NCBI RefSeq assembly: GCF_003355155.1
Contig: NZ_CP031320.1
Location: 6,258,271 to 6,322,270 of the forward strand
Direction of reading: 5' to 3'
DNA from: Streptomyces armeniacus
GTDB taxonomy: Bacteria > Actinomycetota > Actinomycetes > Streptomycetales > Streptomycetaceae
Length of the DNA: 64,000 nt
The position numbers and the translations under genes were made by a program. The notes below the pieces were generated by a model, which did no database searches, was not told the DNA's origin, and worked only from the letters and a program-made list of their open reading frames with translations. This document shows positions 1 to 9,400 of the stretch, one piece after another; within the stretch, counting starts at the first letter, position 1, and every line of letters begins with the position of its first letter.

Positions 1-268
1 CCGAGCGCGCTGTGCGGCGGCACGTGACCTACAGGGCGATCTTCTCTCTCGCAGCGGGCTGGCATCGACGGCGATCGGCGGTCCGTCCCCGGCGCAGGCC
101 GCTGACCCCCTCGGAGACACCTCCCTCGAAGACCGGCGCTCAAGCGCCGAGTGCTCCGACGGCAGTCCCGCCTGCTGCGGAGCGAACGGCTGCCGCGCTG
201 GCGGTCCGGCCGGAACAGCGCCCGAACCCCCAGCGGCACCCATCGATGACGGCGAAGGGAGTGGTTCT
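1..268. other. Left edge, no supported gene
   Basis: A plus-strand frame is open from base 3 to a stop at 270-272. Its translation is Arg/Pro/Ala-rich with no recognisable motif, and its stop overlaps the start of the next gene. It could be the tail of a gene entering from the left or a chance frame in GC-rich DNA. I see no RNA gene or repeat here. A purine-rich ribosome binding site (AAGGGAG) near 255-261 serves the gene that follows. Confidence 0.4.
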
Positions 269-1300
269 GTGATGGCTCGTGACCAGACGCTGCTGAGCGG
301 CTGCGTGCCCGCCTTCGCTCGGCACAACGGTTACCCGCCGCGCTGGGGATGGCCAGTGAAGGTGCATGCAGCGCTGCGCGAGGACACCCAGGCCTTCGCC
401 CGTGCCAAGGCACCGGGCACGCTGGGGGTGGGCTCCTCGATAGTCGCTCCGATGCGGTTTTGGTCGCTCGCCTTCGGCCTCATCCGTCAGGACGAGCGCG
501 CCTGCGGTGGGCCCCGGCCGGTCTGTGCCACCGGCCGCGGGCATTGGCTTCTGGAGGAGGAGGAGGGAGCCGATCCTTACCTGGAAGAGGCGGCCACCTT
601 GTGGCTGCTCCACTGGTGGCTGCTGAGCGCGCAGCCGTGCCACGTGCCCACCTTCCGCTACCTCTTCGGCATCTGGGGCAGGTCGCGCTTCGCCCGAGCG
701 GAGTTGCAGGCTGCCGTGCAGGACGCCGCGGTCGCCACCGGCTGGTCACGACCGGCTGATCGCCGCATCCAACGCGATATCACCGCGCTGGTCTCCATGT
801 ACGGCACTACCGGCCAGCCAGACCGGCCCAGCGCGCACGCGGTGGAAGAGTACGTGAGCAACCCCTTCCGCCAGCTCGGCCTTCTCGAACTCGCCGCCGC
901 TGAGGCTCACTTCGGCGAACAGCCCCGGACGACGCGGCCCTCCGATAGGGACCTGCGGGTGAACCGTCACCGCGGCACTTCCTGCTGCCCACGCGCGATC
1001 CTCGCCTACGCCTGCTTGCAGTACGCCCAGCTTCAAGACGTGCGTGCCCCCGGCGCCATTGCCCTGGGCCGGTTGCACACCGACCCGGTCGGCCCCGGGC
1101 GGTTGCTGCTGGCCGACCGGCGCGCCCTGCGTACGGCCCTGGAACAGGTCGAAGTCGGGCCGACGGGCCGGGGCGTCCGGCTGGCCGCCTCGGGAGACGG
1201 CGAAGAGCTGTTGGCCTTCACCGAGCCGCCGGGAGACCTGGCCGACCGCCTCCTGGCCGCCCGCTACCGCCGCTTGGACGGACCCGCCAGTCAGCGCTGA
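269..1300 (+). CDS. DUF4007 family protein, SspB-like
   Basis: This is a 343-residue protein of the DUF4007 family. Visible family features are the N-terminal FARHNGYPPRWGWPVK stretch, the LGVGSSIVAPMRFWSLAFGL segment around residues 50-70, and a Trp-rich helix (LWLLHWWLL) near residue 115. From family knowledge, DUF4007 is to my recollection the fold of SspB, the nicking protein of single-strand DNA phosphorothioation (Ssp) defence. The usual partners (cysteine desulfurase, PAPS-reductase-like SspD, ATPase SspC, effector SspE) are not in this window, so any system would lie to the left, or this copy is an orphan. GTG at 269 or ATG at 272 both fit the AAGGGAG site. The assignment to DUF4007 is good; the phosphorothioation role is inference. 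Confidence 0.75.
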   Translation: MMARDQTLLSGCVPAFARHNGYPPRWGWPVKVHAALREDTQAFARAKAPGTLGVGSSIVAPMRFWSLAFGLIRQDERACGGPRPVCATGRGHWLLEEEEGADPYLEEAATLWLLHWWLLSAQPCHVPTFRYLFGIWGRSRFARAELQAAVQDAAVATGWSRPADRRIQRDITALVSMYGTTGQPDRPSAHAVEEYVSNPFRQLGLLELAAAEAHFGEQPRTTRPSDRDLRVNRHRGTSCCPRAILAYACLQYAQLQDVRAPGAIALGRLHTDPVGPGRLLLADRRALRTALEQVEVGPTGRGVRLAASGDGEELLAFTEPPGDLADRLLAARYRRLDGPASQR

Positions 1301-1532
1301 ACCACCGCGGAACTCCTCGTCACCTCCGCCACATCGGGCCGAGTCCGGTGCTTGCGCACGCCGGCCACCCTCGTGCACCTGCCCCGGGCCCTTCATCCCG
1401 GGTTCGGGCACTGACACGGCCGTTGGATGACGCGACACACACAGCTTCCGACGACCGCGCACAGCAGCCGCCCGACTCTCCTGTGCGGCGCGGTGCTGGG
1501 CACCTGACCCACTCGCAGAAAGGAGCGAACAG

Positions 1533-2069
1533 TTGAGCCGCACCGATGACTACTGGCCGACCATCGGGGGTGCCGTCATCGTGTATATCGACAGCATCGT
1601 CCACCAAGAAGACCGGCCAACCGCCAGGGCCGTGATCACGATGCTGCGCACCCGATACGGGTTCGTCAGCTTGCTGGACTTCGCTGCCGTGCTGGTGATG
1701 CTCACCGCCCAGCACTGCCCAGCCGTCCCCTTCCGTCGTCCAGACGGTCGCCCCGACGCCGTGGCTCTCACCCACTGTCGGCGAGAAGAAGCACGGCTCG
1801 TCCTGGACGGCCTGCAACCGATCAACCGCGACAGCGGCCAACCGGAAGTCGCGATCGACGACCTCACCCGGACCAACCGGCCACCTGCCCACGTCCGTCG
1901 CGCCCGCGTGCTGATCGATACCGCGTTGCAGGCTGCGCCACCCATGGGGGATGTCGTGGCGGCGCTCCGGCCGGCCGCTGACTCTCCCCGCGCGATGGTT
2001 GTCGTTACGGCACTGGCCACGATCGCCCTGCGCAAAGTCACCTCGCGGACGGGCGGAGCCCCAGGGTGA
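1533..2069 (+). CDS. Hypothetical protein next to DUF4007 gene
   Basis: I do not recognise this 178-residue protein. It starts with TTG at 1533, behind a clear AGAAAGGAGCG ribosome binding site, which supports translation. The N-terminal third (about residues 10-60) alternates hydrophobic and charged residues and looks globular. There is no signal peptide or obvious membrane span. A short hydrophobic helix (VVTALATIAL) lies near the C-terminus. It follows the DUF4007 gene after about 230 bases on the same strand and may belong to the same accessory unit, but nothing in the sequence shows a function. Confidence 0.55.
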   Translation: MSRTDDYWPTIGGAVIVYIDSIVHQEDRPTARAVITMLRTRYGFVSLLDFAAVLVMLTAQHCPAVPFRRPDGRPDAVALTHCRREEARLVLDGLQPINRDSGQPEVAIDDLTRTNRPPAHVRRARVLIDTALQAAPPMGDVVAALRPAADSPRAMVVVTALATIALRKVTSRTGGAPG

Positions 2070-2180
2070 GAACTCCGCGCGTCCGCGCCCCGAAGGGCTG
2101 CCCACCCGGCTTCCTCGGGCAGCGCGCAACAACCAGCGAGGCGGCGGCGCTGGCGCCACCGTGCGCCTACCTCAGGCGAC

Positions 2181-2795
2181 CTATCCATCTCGGTCGAGGC
2201 GGCGCCCCTTGTGCGCGGCGAACTTCTGCTCCAGGTCCCGGATGACCTTCACGTAATTGCGAGTCTCTGTATACGGCGGCACGCCGCCGTACTGGGTGAC
2301 GCGGCCCGCGCCCGCGTTGTAGGCCGCCAGCATGTTCTGTGTCGGGTCGCCGGGCACGTCCTTGACGTAGCCCGCCAGCTCGCAGTCGTAGGAAGCGGCG
2401 GAGGGGATGGCGTCCTTGGGGTCCCAGACGTCCTTGTCGCCGTCACGGTCGCCGTCGATGCCATGGGTCGCCCAGGTGCCGGGGATGAACTGTGCGATGC
2501 CCTGCGCCTGCGCCGGGCTCTGGGCGTCCGGGCGGAAGCCGCTTTCCTGGTAGAGCTGGGCGGCCAACAGCGCGGGGCTGATCTGCGGGCACAGCTGCCC
2601 CCACGTGCGTACGAGATCCTGGTAGGCCGCCGGCACGGTGCCCTTGGCCAGCCCGGCCGGACGCGCACCTCCCGGCCCGCCGGACCCGCCGGGGCCTCCG
2701 CCGAGGACGATGGACAGGGCGCTTCCGGCCGCGGCGGCAGCCAAGGCCGTCAAGAGGACGAGGCCGCCCAGCACCGTGAGGAGGATCTTGCCCAC
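2181..2795 (-). CDS. Lytic transglycosylase (SLT domain), conjugation-associated
   Basis: A peptidoglycan lytic transglycosylase expected to open the cell wall for the conjugation apparatus. Residues about 7-32 form a signal anchor (ILLTVLGGLVLLTALAAAAA), followed by a Gly/Pro linker. The SLT domain then starts with LLAAQLYQESGF, which contains the catalytic Glu. IAQFIPGTW and NMLAAYNAGAGRVTQYGG are further hallmark SLT motifs. A GDRDGDKDVWDPKDA loop resembles the insert common in actinobacterial members. I chose GTG at 2795 because GGAGG lies 8 bases upstream. GTG at 2804 is an alternative, forming a 4-base GTGA overlap with the upstream gene's stop and giving three extra residues. It is the last gene of the minus-strand conjugation cluster. 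Confidence 0.85.
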   Translation of the reverse strand: MGKILLTVLGGLVLLTALAAAAAGSALSIVLGGGPGGSGGPGGARPAGLAKGTVPAAYQDLVRTWGQLCPQISPALLAAQLYQESGFRPDAQSPAQAQGIAQFIPGTWATHGIDGDRDGDKDVWDPKDAIPSAASYDCELAGYVKDVPGDPTQNMLAAYNAGAGRVTQYGGVPPYTETRNYVKVIRDLEQKFAAHKGRRLDRDG

Positions 2796-2800
2796 CTGCT

Positions 2801-3814
2801 TCACCTCCGCATCAGCGGGGCGACGGGTGGCGGTGCCTGGAGATCTCCGGAGGCAGGCATAGAGGCGTCGTGGGTGGAGAGCGGGGCCAGGTGCGGCCAG
2901 GCTCCGGCGAGCTCGGCGAGCCACAGGCGGGGCCCGGGAGGTCGGGCGGGCGCTAGGGGAAGCCAGCGGCCCAGAGCGGGATCACCGTGCCTCTCGGGGC
3001 CGAGGAGATCGCCGCTGGTGGTGGCCACCGGTACCAGCAACGGGTCATCCAGTGCGGCGAGAGCCTCAGCCAGGACGCGGCGGGCGCCCGCTTCGCGGCG
3101 AGAGCTGGGCAGCCAGATCAGTACCGGGGTGGTGATGCCGGTGGTCGCGGCCAGGCGGGCGTAGCGGTCGATCTTTGCCGCTAGGACGCCGAGTGCTTCG
3201 GTGCCGCAGTCGTATTCGAGGAACCACTCGATGGCGCCAGCGCGAGGCTCGTACCAGCGGCCGTAGGCGTCAGGGCGTACGACGTCACCGAAGTGCCGCT
3301 GGCAGCGGGCCTTGGACCACCACGCGGTCAACTCGCCGCCACTGTGGCCTTTTCGCGTACGAGCGGAGAGAGCGGTGAAGAGGCCGTTGATGCCGGTGGT
3401 GTGCGCGAGTTGGAGGGAGTGGGCGATGCCGATAGCACGGTCGTGCCGGTAGCCCAGCTCCCGAAGCTCCAGACCGTCTTCGCGGGCCAGCAGCGTGGCT
3501 CCGGCCGTGTCGAGGACGTAGTGCATGGGGGCGGTGCCGGCGGTGATGAAGGGCTGGAAGCGGTCGAGGACGCGCCACTTGAACAGCTGAAGGAGACGCA
3601 GGTTGGCGGCTCGGTGGGTGGGCCAGGCCAGCGAGGCGATCTGGTGGCTGGTGAACACGGAGTGCTCGAAGAGCATCCGGGCCAGCCAACGATCGCGCGG
3701 GGTGAGGTACTTCGCGAGTTTCGCCATGTGGTCGCTGGTAGTTGCCGCGCGGGGGGTAGGGCGCTGGGGCATGTGCCCGCGCAGCTGTCGTTGCGGGGTG
3801 TGGTTGGTGATCAC
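2801..3814 (-). CDS. Replication-relaxation family protein
   Basis: A 337-residue protein of the Replic_Relax type (PF13814 family). Evidence is the winged-helix N-terminal region around residues 35-75 (LTPRDRWLARMLFEHSVFTS, then HRAANLRLLQLFKWRVLDRF), followed by the HYVLDTAGATLLA segment. The later EWFLEYDCGTEALGVLAAKI stretch resembles the nuclease-like core of the family. These proteins accompany conjugation ATPases on Streptomyces plasmids and integrative elements and are thought to act in DNA processing at transfer or replication origins; the biochemistry is poorly known. GTG at 3814 has a GGAGGTG site seven bases upstream. Its stop overlaps or abuts the start of the transglycosylase gene, so the two are translationally coupled. 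Confidence 0.8.
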   Translation of the reverse strand: MITNHTPQRQLRGHMPQRPTPRAATTSDHMAKLAKYLTPRDRWLARMLFEHSVFTSHQIASLAWPTHRAANLRLLQLFKWRVLDRFQPFITAGTAPMHYVLDTAGATLLAREDGLELRELGYRHDRAIGIAHSLQLAHTTGINGLFTALSARTRKGHSGGELTAWWSKARCQRHFGDVVRPDAYGRWYEPRAGAIEWFLEYDCGTEALGVLAAKIDRYARLAATTGITTPVLIWLPSSRREAGARRVLAEALAALDDPLLVPVATTSGDLLGPERHGDPALGRWLPLAPARPPGPRLWLAELAGAWPHLAPLSTHDASMPASGDLQAPPPVAPLMRR

Positions 3815-3908
3815 GAGGTTTCACCTCCATGAGACGGATGACAGGACGGGGCGATCGGAGCCGACGGCGCGGGGCAGATGCGCCTGTGGCCCGGGCGCTG
3901 CACGTTGT

Positions 3909-6458
3909 TCACCGCGTACGCCGCGGATCGGCATGAGCCGACCGATCGCGGTTCTTGCTCAGCGGCACCCGGCCAGGCCGGTGCCGGGCGTTGCGTGCTG
4001 CCGCGGCCCGGATGGCTTTGGCCCGCCCGGGGATGGGTGGGGGGAGTTTCTCGGTGACGGCGGTGAACGCTGGGGCTTCGGCGCCGTGCAGGACCGGGCG
4101 TACGGCGGCGTGGAAGGCGTCGAGGTGGGAGAGGTCGTGTGCGGTCAGCCGGGGTTCGGTGTGCCGGGCCAGGTGGCGGGCGTCCTCGGGTGAGGCGTTG
4201 AAAAGGATCTTGGTGCGGGCATTGGTGCTGATGCCCTCTTCGAGTTCCTTGGGCAACTGCCGTAGGTACTGGTGCGCCAGCGTCAAGGAGAGCCGGTAGG
4301 CGCGGGCTTCGGCGAGCATGTCGCCCAACGGGTAGGGCAGGTGGAGGAAGTTGTGTGCTTCGTCGATGTATAGCCCGCAGTCCCGGCGACGGTCTTGTGG
4401 GGTGCGGGCGCGGGCGGTGGCGGCCTGCCACGTGCGGGCCACGATGATGGATCCGATCAGGTGCGCGGTCTCTGCGCCGAGCGCGTCCTGGGCGATGCGT
4501 ACCAGGCAGATCCCGCCGTCCAGCACCTGCCCCATCTCCACAGTGGAGGGCCCGTCGGCGAGCGCGGCGCGGACGAAGGGGCGCAGCAGTACCCCGCGGA
4601 GTTTGTTCATCAGCGGGGCGGTCACCTGGGCGCGGGCGGCATCCGAGAGGTCGCCGTACCAGCTCCAGAAGCCCTTGAGGATGTCGTCTTCGGGCCCGAG
4701 GCGGCTGGTGGCCCGGTGCCGGAAGGCGGCGTCGGTCAGCAGACGGGGCAGGTCACTCAGCAGTGGGGTGCCGGGCTGGGCCCGCAGGGTCAGCAGTCCA
4801 GCGCGCAGGATGTCATCGGTGCGCGGACCCCAGCTCGCGGCGTAGATCCGGGAGAAGATCGAGGTGAGTTGGTCCACGCTGCGTGCCGGGTCGGTGCCCT
4901 CCAGGGGGTTGAGGATGGGCGGGCGGCTCTTGCTGTCCGCGTCGAAGAGCACCACCTTCTCGCCGAGCTCTTCCGGGAGCCGCATCAGCACGTCGGTGAC
5001 CAGATCGCCCTTGGGGTCGACAACGACCGCCCCGCGTCCGGCCTCGGCGTCCGCGAGGATCATCCGCGCCATCAGCTCCGACTTGCCGGATCCGGTGGCG
5101 CCCAGGATGTGCAGGTGCTGCCGGGCGTCGGGAACGCGCAGGGCGACCGGGCGCGGGTGGCCGCCGCTGGTGCGGCCGATCGGCCGCACCCCGGCCCCGG
5201 AGGCCGGGACGCCGGGTGGGGGCGGTACGGCGCGGGCGCCTGCGCGTTGCAAGCCGGGCACCGTTTCGTCCCACGGCAGGTGCGCCAGTGCGGCCAGCTC
5301 CGCGACGGAGAGCAAGTCCCCGTCATCCAGGCGGCGTTCGGCCAGGAGTGGCACCAGGCGCCGGGAGCGTGTGCGGGCGCGGCGGTAGTAGTTGTGCTCG
5401 GTGAACGCGGCGAAGGCGGAGGCGATCGCATGTCCCCGACCGCGCAGCTGCTCTGAAGCCCGCGTGCACTCCGCCTGGGAAGCGGTGGCGGGCACGGTGG
5501 CGGTGATGCCGTAGCGGACCCGGGTGTCGTACGGGGCGCCGCGCTGCTTGGCGACGATCACCCGGTCCTCGGCCGAGATCGCCAATGTGGTCTGCCGGTC
5601 CAGCACCGGCCCGCCGGTGCGGGAACGGGAGCGCGAGCGGGGGTGGTGGCCGGGGGTGGCCAGGTCCAGCAGGCCGCTGACCAGGCGGGGCGACTGCCCG
5701 GCCCGCAGTCGCCGGGCCGCGCGGCGGGCCCTTGTCACCCGCCGCCCGGCCACCGGCCGGGCCAGCACCTGCACCACCGCCTGCTCGCGTGGCCCCAGAC
5801 CGACCGGCGCGCCCAGCAGAGCGCGGATCGGGTCGGCGGGAAACTCGGTGCGCAGCGGCAGCGCCTCGGGCCTCCCCAGCCGCAACTCGCCTCCAGCCGC
5901 GAGCAGTTGCTGACCGTTCGGAGCCGTGCAGGGAAGGGGCGCGGTGGCGGGCGTGGTGCGGGTGTGCGCCCCGGGCCAGGCCGACTCGACGGCCCGCTCG
6001 ATCATCCCCGGCGGGATGACGCCGGGCACCCAGACCTGGAGGTGAACGGTCTCCCGGTCGAAGACGTACTCGAAGGCCAGGTGGGGCTGGCCGGTCACCA
6101 TACGGCGCCACGCCGGCCGCAGCAGGCCCACCAGGTTCGCCCACAGCGCGGCGGCACCCTCGGCATCGACCGTGGGCGGCGGCAGGATCTGGACCAACCG
6201 CGCGTCCTCGGCCAACTGGTGGCGGCAGCGGCGGCGCCACCACCAGCGGGCCCACACCAGCCCGGCAGCAAGGGCGGCAACGGCCGGACCGACGAGGAGC
6301 CCCCAGGTGAGGGCCCAGTGCTGGAAGTGCGCGAGTAGGGCGTGCAGTGCGCCTGCGGGGTCGCGCAGATACTCCGTCAGCGGCGAGTTGGCCGCTGAAG
6401 AGCTGGACGTAGCGCCTTGTGCCGGGAGCCGCGGGAGCGGGGCGGGAATAGTGGACAT
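3909..6458 (-). CDS. VirD4/TraG-like type IV coupling ATPase
   Basis: An 849-residue membrane-anchored ATPase that should couple the transferred DNA to the conjugation channel. Near residues 45-70 is a hydrophobic anchor (LTWGLLVGPAVAALAAGLVW) followed by a WWWRRR stop-transfer patch. Walker A is GATGSGKSEL near residue 450, and Walker B is LYIDEAHNF near residue 695. Between them lie VVVDPKGDLVTDVL and an LTLAHQYLRQLP segment, typical of TraG/VirD4/HerA-type hexameric motors. The chosen ATG (6458) follows GGAAGG by 11 bases. Upstream in-frame sequence is Arg/Pro-rich and overlaps the gp88-like gene, so I excluded it. Its neighbours VirB4 and PrgI confirm the conjugative context. Confidence 0.85.
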   Translation of the reverse strand: MSTIPAPLPRLPAQGATSSSSAANSPLTEYLRDPAGALHALLAHFQHWALTWGLLVGPAVAALAAGLVWARWWWRRRCRHQLAEDARLVQILPPPTVDAEGAAALWANLVGLLRPAWRRMVTGQPHLAFEYVFDRETVHLQVWVPGVIPPGMIERAVESAWPGAHTRTTPATAPLPCTAPNGQQLLAAGGELRLGRPEALPLRTEFPADPIRALLGAPVGLGPREQAVVQVLARPVAGRRVTRARRAARRLRAGQSPRLVSGLLDLATPGHHPRSRSRSRTGGPVLDRQTTLAISAEDRVIVAKQRGAPYDTRVRYGITATVPATASQAECTRASEQLRGRGHAIASAFAAFTEHNYYRRARTRSRRLVPLLAERRLDDGDLLSVAELAALAHLPWDETVPGLQRAGARAVPPPPGVPASGAGVRPIGRTSGGHPRPVALRVPDARQHLHILGATGSGKSELMARMILADAEAGRGAVVVDPKGDLVTDVLMRLPEELGEKVVLFDADSKSRPPILNPLEGTDPARSVDQLTSIFSRIYAASWGPRTDDILRAGLLTLRAQPGTPLLSDLPRLLTDAAFRHRATSRLGPEDDILKGFWSWYGDLSDAARAQVTAPLMNKLRGVLLRPFVRAALADGPSTVEMGQVLDGGICLVRIAQDALGAETAHLIGSIIVARTWQAATARARTPQDRRRDCGLYIDEAHNFLHLPYPLGDMLAEARAYRLSLTLAHQYLRQLPKELEEGISTNARTKILFNASPEDARHLARHTEPRLTAHDLSHLDAFHAAVRPVLHGAEAPAFTAVTEKLPPPIPGRAKAIRAAAARNARHRPGRVPLSKNRDRSAHADPRRTR

Positions 6459-6505
6459 GGCGGCGGTGACCTTCCAACGGCGAACAGCGGGCGGGCAGCG
6501 GGATG

Positions 6506-7348
6506 TCAGGCAGCACGGTCGCGCTGCTCGGCGACGGACCGGTCCTGGTCTTCTTCCGTGACCTGCGGACGGTCGTTGGTGAGCAGCCGCAGCGGGGGGC
6601 GGCGCCCGTGCAGCCGTTCGTGGCGTTCGGCGTCGACTTCGGCCTGCCAGGAACGGAACGTGCGTCCATCGAGGCGTTTGAGGTAGTGCGGGATGCGGTT
6701 GGCGGGGATACCGACCAGCCGGGGCCCGAGTACGGCGAGGAGGTCGTTTGCTTCCTGGCTGTGCCACCCCGCTTCGGTGATGGCCTCTTCGTCGGGGAAG
6801 ACGTCGGCGACCCGGTCGTGTTCGGGATCCAGCGCGCTGTCATGGATGCCGCCGTAGCTGTACACCCATAGGAGGTTCTCCGGGGCTTGTGGTTCCACCA
6901 GGGCGCGGAAGCGGGCGACTTCCTTGGTGTAGGCGTAGAAGTTCACCTCGGGGCGGGCGCAGATGATCCGGAGCCAGGCGAAGGTGTAGGCGTCGGAGAA
7001 GAAGTCGCCCGAGTCATGGATCCGTATCCAGGCGCCGCGGAACTTCGCGGCGCCCAGTTCGGTGGTCATTGCGTCTTCCCAGCCGGGCAGGTCGTCCAGG
7101 ACGAAGGCGAGGTTGGCTTGGTGTTTGGCCCGAACGACGGGCCAGGTGTAGGTGCCGTGCCGGGCGTAGCAGACCTGGCGGCAGACCCCGGCCGAGGGGC
7201 AGGTGTTGTAGCTGCGGCCATCAGGCAGGCGGCCGGCCCAGGCGGGCAGCGACCAGTTCCAGACACCGATGGCGCGCATCTCACGGTTCTGGGTCAGCAG
7301 GCGGGTTGGTCGCGGCGATGGGGTGGACCCGGATGGAGTGGAGGACAT
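6506..7348 (-). CDS. gp88-like protein
   Basis: A 280-residue protein resembling the phage-named 'gene product 88' family found in actinophages and mobile elements. A Cys cluster (NTCPSAGVCRQVCYARHG, pattern C-x5-C-x3-C) near residue 50 suggests metal or Fe-S binding. It is followed by conserved aromatic segments (RIHDSGDFFSDAYTFAWLRI and NFYAYTKEV). The biochemical role is unknown to me. The ATG at 7348 is preceded by GAAGGG at suitable spacing. Being embedded between virB4-like and virD4-like genes on the same strand suggests a part in the element's maintenance or transfer rather than an unrelated cargo function, which is inference. Confidence 0.6.
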   Translation of the reverse strand: MSSTPSGSTPSPRPTRLLTQNREMRAIGVWNWSLPAWAGRLPDGRSYNTCPSAGVCRQVCYARHGTYTWPVVRAKHQANLAFVLDDLPGWEDAMTTELGAAKFRGAWIRIHDSGDFFSDAYTFAWLRIICARPEVNFYAYTKEVARFRALVEPQAPENLLWVYSYGGIHDSALDPEHDRVADVFPDEEAITEAGWHSQEANDLLAVLGPRLVGIPANRIPHYLKRLDGRTFRSWQAEVDAERHERLHGRRPPLRLLTNDRPQVTEEDQDRSVAEQRDRAA

Positions 7349-7474
7349 GAGGGTGCCCTTCAAGCGGTGCGAGCGGCGGTCCATTGCCTGTCGTGGGGTT
7401 CGAAGACGCGCACGCGGACGGCGTGTTGCCGTGGAGCCGTCCCCTGGTGAGCTGTGGCCCCGAGTTCGGAGGGC

Positions 7475-9400
7475 TCAGCGGGCGTCGAGATCGACGGAGT
7501 CATCGGGGTCGGCGTCGAAGGTGTGCACGTCACTGCCGGAATCAAGATCCAGATATGACTCGGTACCGGCCGCGGTGGCGCCGTGTTCGGCGTAGGCGGC
7601 GAGTTCAGCGGGATCGGTGGTGATCAGGTGGTGTTCTGCCGGTGAGGCGATCGCTTCGAAGGAGACGCGCTGGGTTCCGGCCGCCAGCAGCCCTTGGCCG
7701 CGGTCGGCGGCCAGCAGGAACTCCCGCTCTCCCTCGGACAGGTTGAACGTGGCGGTGATCTCGTCGATGGCCTGCGGGGCCTGGCGCAGCAGGATCTGTG
7801 TGGCCGCGTTGGCCACGACGGCTTTCCCGAGCTCGGAGCCGAGGACGTCGGCGGTGTCCTGGGTGGCGACGGTAAGTCCGGCCCAGCGTTTCCGGAAACC
7901 TTTGGCCATGCGGAAGAGAAAGTCGGCACCTGCGGGCTCCTTCATCAACAGCCAGGCCTCGTCGACTGCGACCAAGCGGGGCCGCCGCAGGGCGGGGTTG
8001 GAGACCTGCCGCCAGACCGTGTCCAGGGTCAGCAGGGTGCCGATCGGCTTCAGTTCCTCGGCGAGATCCCTCAGGGAGTAGGCGACCAGGTGGCCCTCGG
8101 GGCGGGTGGTGGTGGGGCCGTTGAAGAGGCCGGAGAACGCGCCGCGAACGTAGGGGTCCAAGCGTGCGGCGAGGTCGTTGGCCGCGCGGGTCTTGGACTC
8201 TTCCAGGACCGAGGCGAGGTCGGCGAGCAGCGGGGCGGGGCGGGTCCAGGTGCGCGGGTCGGAGGTGATGCCCGCTTGCTGGTAGGTGAGAGTGATAGCC
8301 CGGTCCAGTACGGCCCGCTCGGCGGGGGTGAGCCCGGTGCCCAGCAGGACCGAGATGACGGTGTGCAGGAACAGGGCACGGCGCACCAGGGCGTCCTTGG
8401 GCGCGGTGCGGCGCCCGTCCTCACGGGTGTACAGGGGCAGGTCGAAGGGGTTGAGGCGTACACCGTCGGCGCCGAGGTGGAGGTAGGTGCCGCCCACCGC
8501 GTGGGTGAGGCGGGCGTACTCGTCTTCAGGGTCGATGACGTGGATTTCGATCCCCCGGTACAGGGAGCGCAGCAGTTCCAGCTTGAGGAGGTAGGACTTG
8601 CCGGCGCCGGAGTGGCCGAGGATGACGCTGTTGTGGTTGTCCAGGGCGAAGCGGTCCCAGTGGACCAGGCCCTGGGAGGCGGTGTTGTAGCCGTAGAGCA
8701 CCCCGGCCGGGGCAGCGGCCACCGTGGTGGGGTCGGCGGGGGGAAGGTCGGGGCTGGTGAAGGGGAAGGCCGCGGCCAGCGCGCTGGTGTCGAAGGTGCG
8801 GCGCATCCGTACCTGGTCCAGGCCCAGCGGCAGGCAGGTGACCCAGCCTTGCAGGCTGCGGTAGCTGGTCGGTTTCGCATCGAGCAGGAGGCTGGCGGCA
8901 AGCGCGCGGACGGCGGCGACCTCGGTCTCCAACTCCTGACGGCTGGCCGCGTGCACGGTCAGGTACAGGCCGAGACGGAAGAGCTTGCCTTCGCCGCGGG
9001 CGACGCGGGCTGAGAGGTCGTAGGCGTCCTCGGTGGCGGCCTCCACGTACTGGTCGAGGAGCCGCCCTCTCTCCTCGCGGTAGCGGCGCCCGGACTCCAG
9101 CTTGGCCAGTTGCCGCTTGAGGCGCCGGGCTGCGGTGACCGGGTCGATCGGCTCGACGTGCAAGGAGACGTCGACGCGTCCGGGGTAGGTCAGCAGCGGC
9201 TGCAGCCACCCGGGATGGACCTCGCGGGGAAAGCCGGTGACGGCGAACGAGGCCACCAGCTCGCCCCCGACCTCCAGGTGCCGGGCACCCACGGCCAACG
9301 TGTCCGGGGTCAGCGCAGGGCTGTTGTCCGGCTGCACCGCCTCCGCCGCGGGGTGGCGGCGCGCAGGCGGTGCTGACCGGCGGGCACGTGCACGCTTCAT
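7475..9400 (-). CDS. VirB4/TraC-like conjugation ATPase
   Basis: A 641-residue cytoplasmic ATPase that should power assembly of the mating channel. Walker A (GHSGAGKSYLL) lies near residue 265, preceded by the NHNSVILGHSG context typical of VirB4. Walker B (RLVAVDEAWLLM) is near residue 473, and the family motif ATQDTADVL follows. The N-terminal half (GFPREVHPGWLQPLLTYP onward) matches the VirB4 N-terminal domain. ATG at 9400 has GGGAGG 8 bases upstream and overlaps the PrgI gene stop in ATGA, so the two are translationally coupled. The C-terminal tail is acidic (SDVHTFDADPDDSVDLDAR). Confidence 0.88.
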   Translation of the reverse strand: MKRARARRSAPPARRHPAAEAVQPDNSPALTPDTLAVGARHLEVGGELVASFAVTGFPREVHPGWLQPLLTYPGRVDVSLHVEPIDPVTAARRLKRQLAKLESGRRYREERGRLLDQYVEAATEDAYDLSARVARGEGKLFRLGLYLTVHAASRQELETEVAAVRALAASLLLDAKPTSYRSLQGWVTCLPLGLDQVRMRRTFDTSALAAAFPFTSPDLPPADPTTVAAAPAGVLYGYNTASQGLVHWDRFALDNHNSVILGHSGAGKSYLLKLELLRSLYRGIEIHVIDPEDEYARLTHAVGGTYLHLGADGVRLNPFDLPLYTREDGRRTAPKDALVRRALFLHTVISVLLGTGLTPAERAVLDRAITLTYQQAGITSDPRTWTRPAPLLADLASVLEESKTRAANDLAARLDPYVRGAFSGLFNGPTTTRPEGHLVAYSLRDLAEELKPIGTLLTLDTVWRQVSNPALRRPRLVAVDEAWLLMKEPAGADFLFRMAKGFRKRWAGLTVATQDTADVLGSELGKAVVANAATQILLRQAPQAIDEITATFNLSEGEREFLLAADRGQGLLAAGTQRVSFEAIASPAEHHLITTDPAELAAYAEHGATAAGTESYLDLDSGSDVHTFDADPDDSVDLDAR

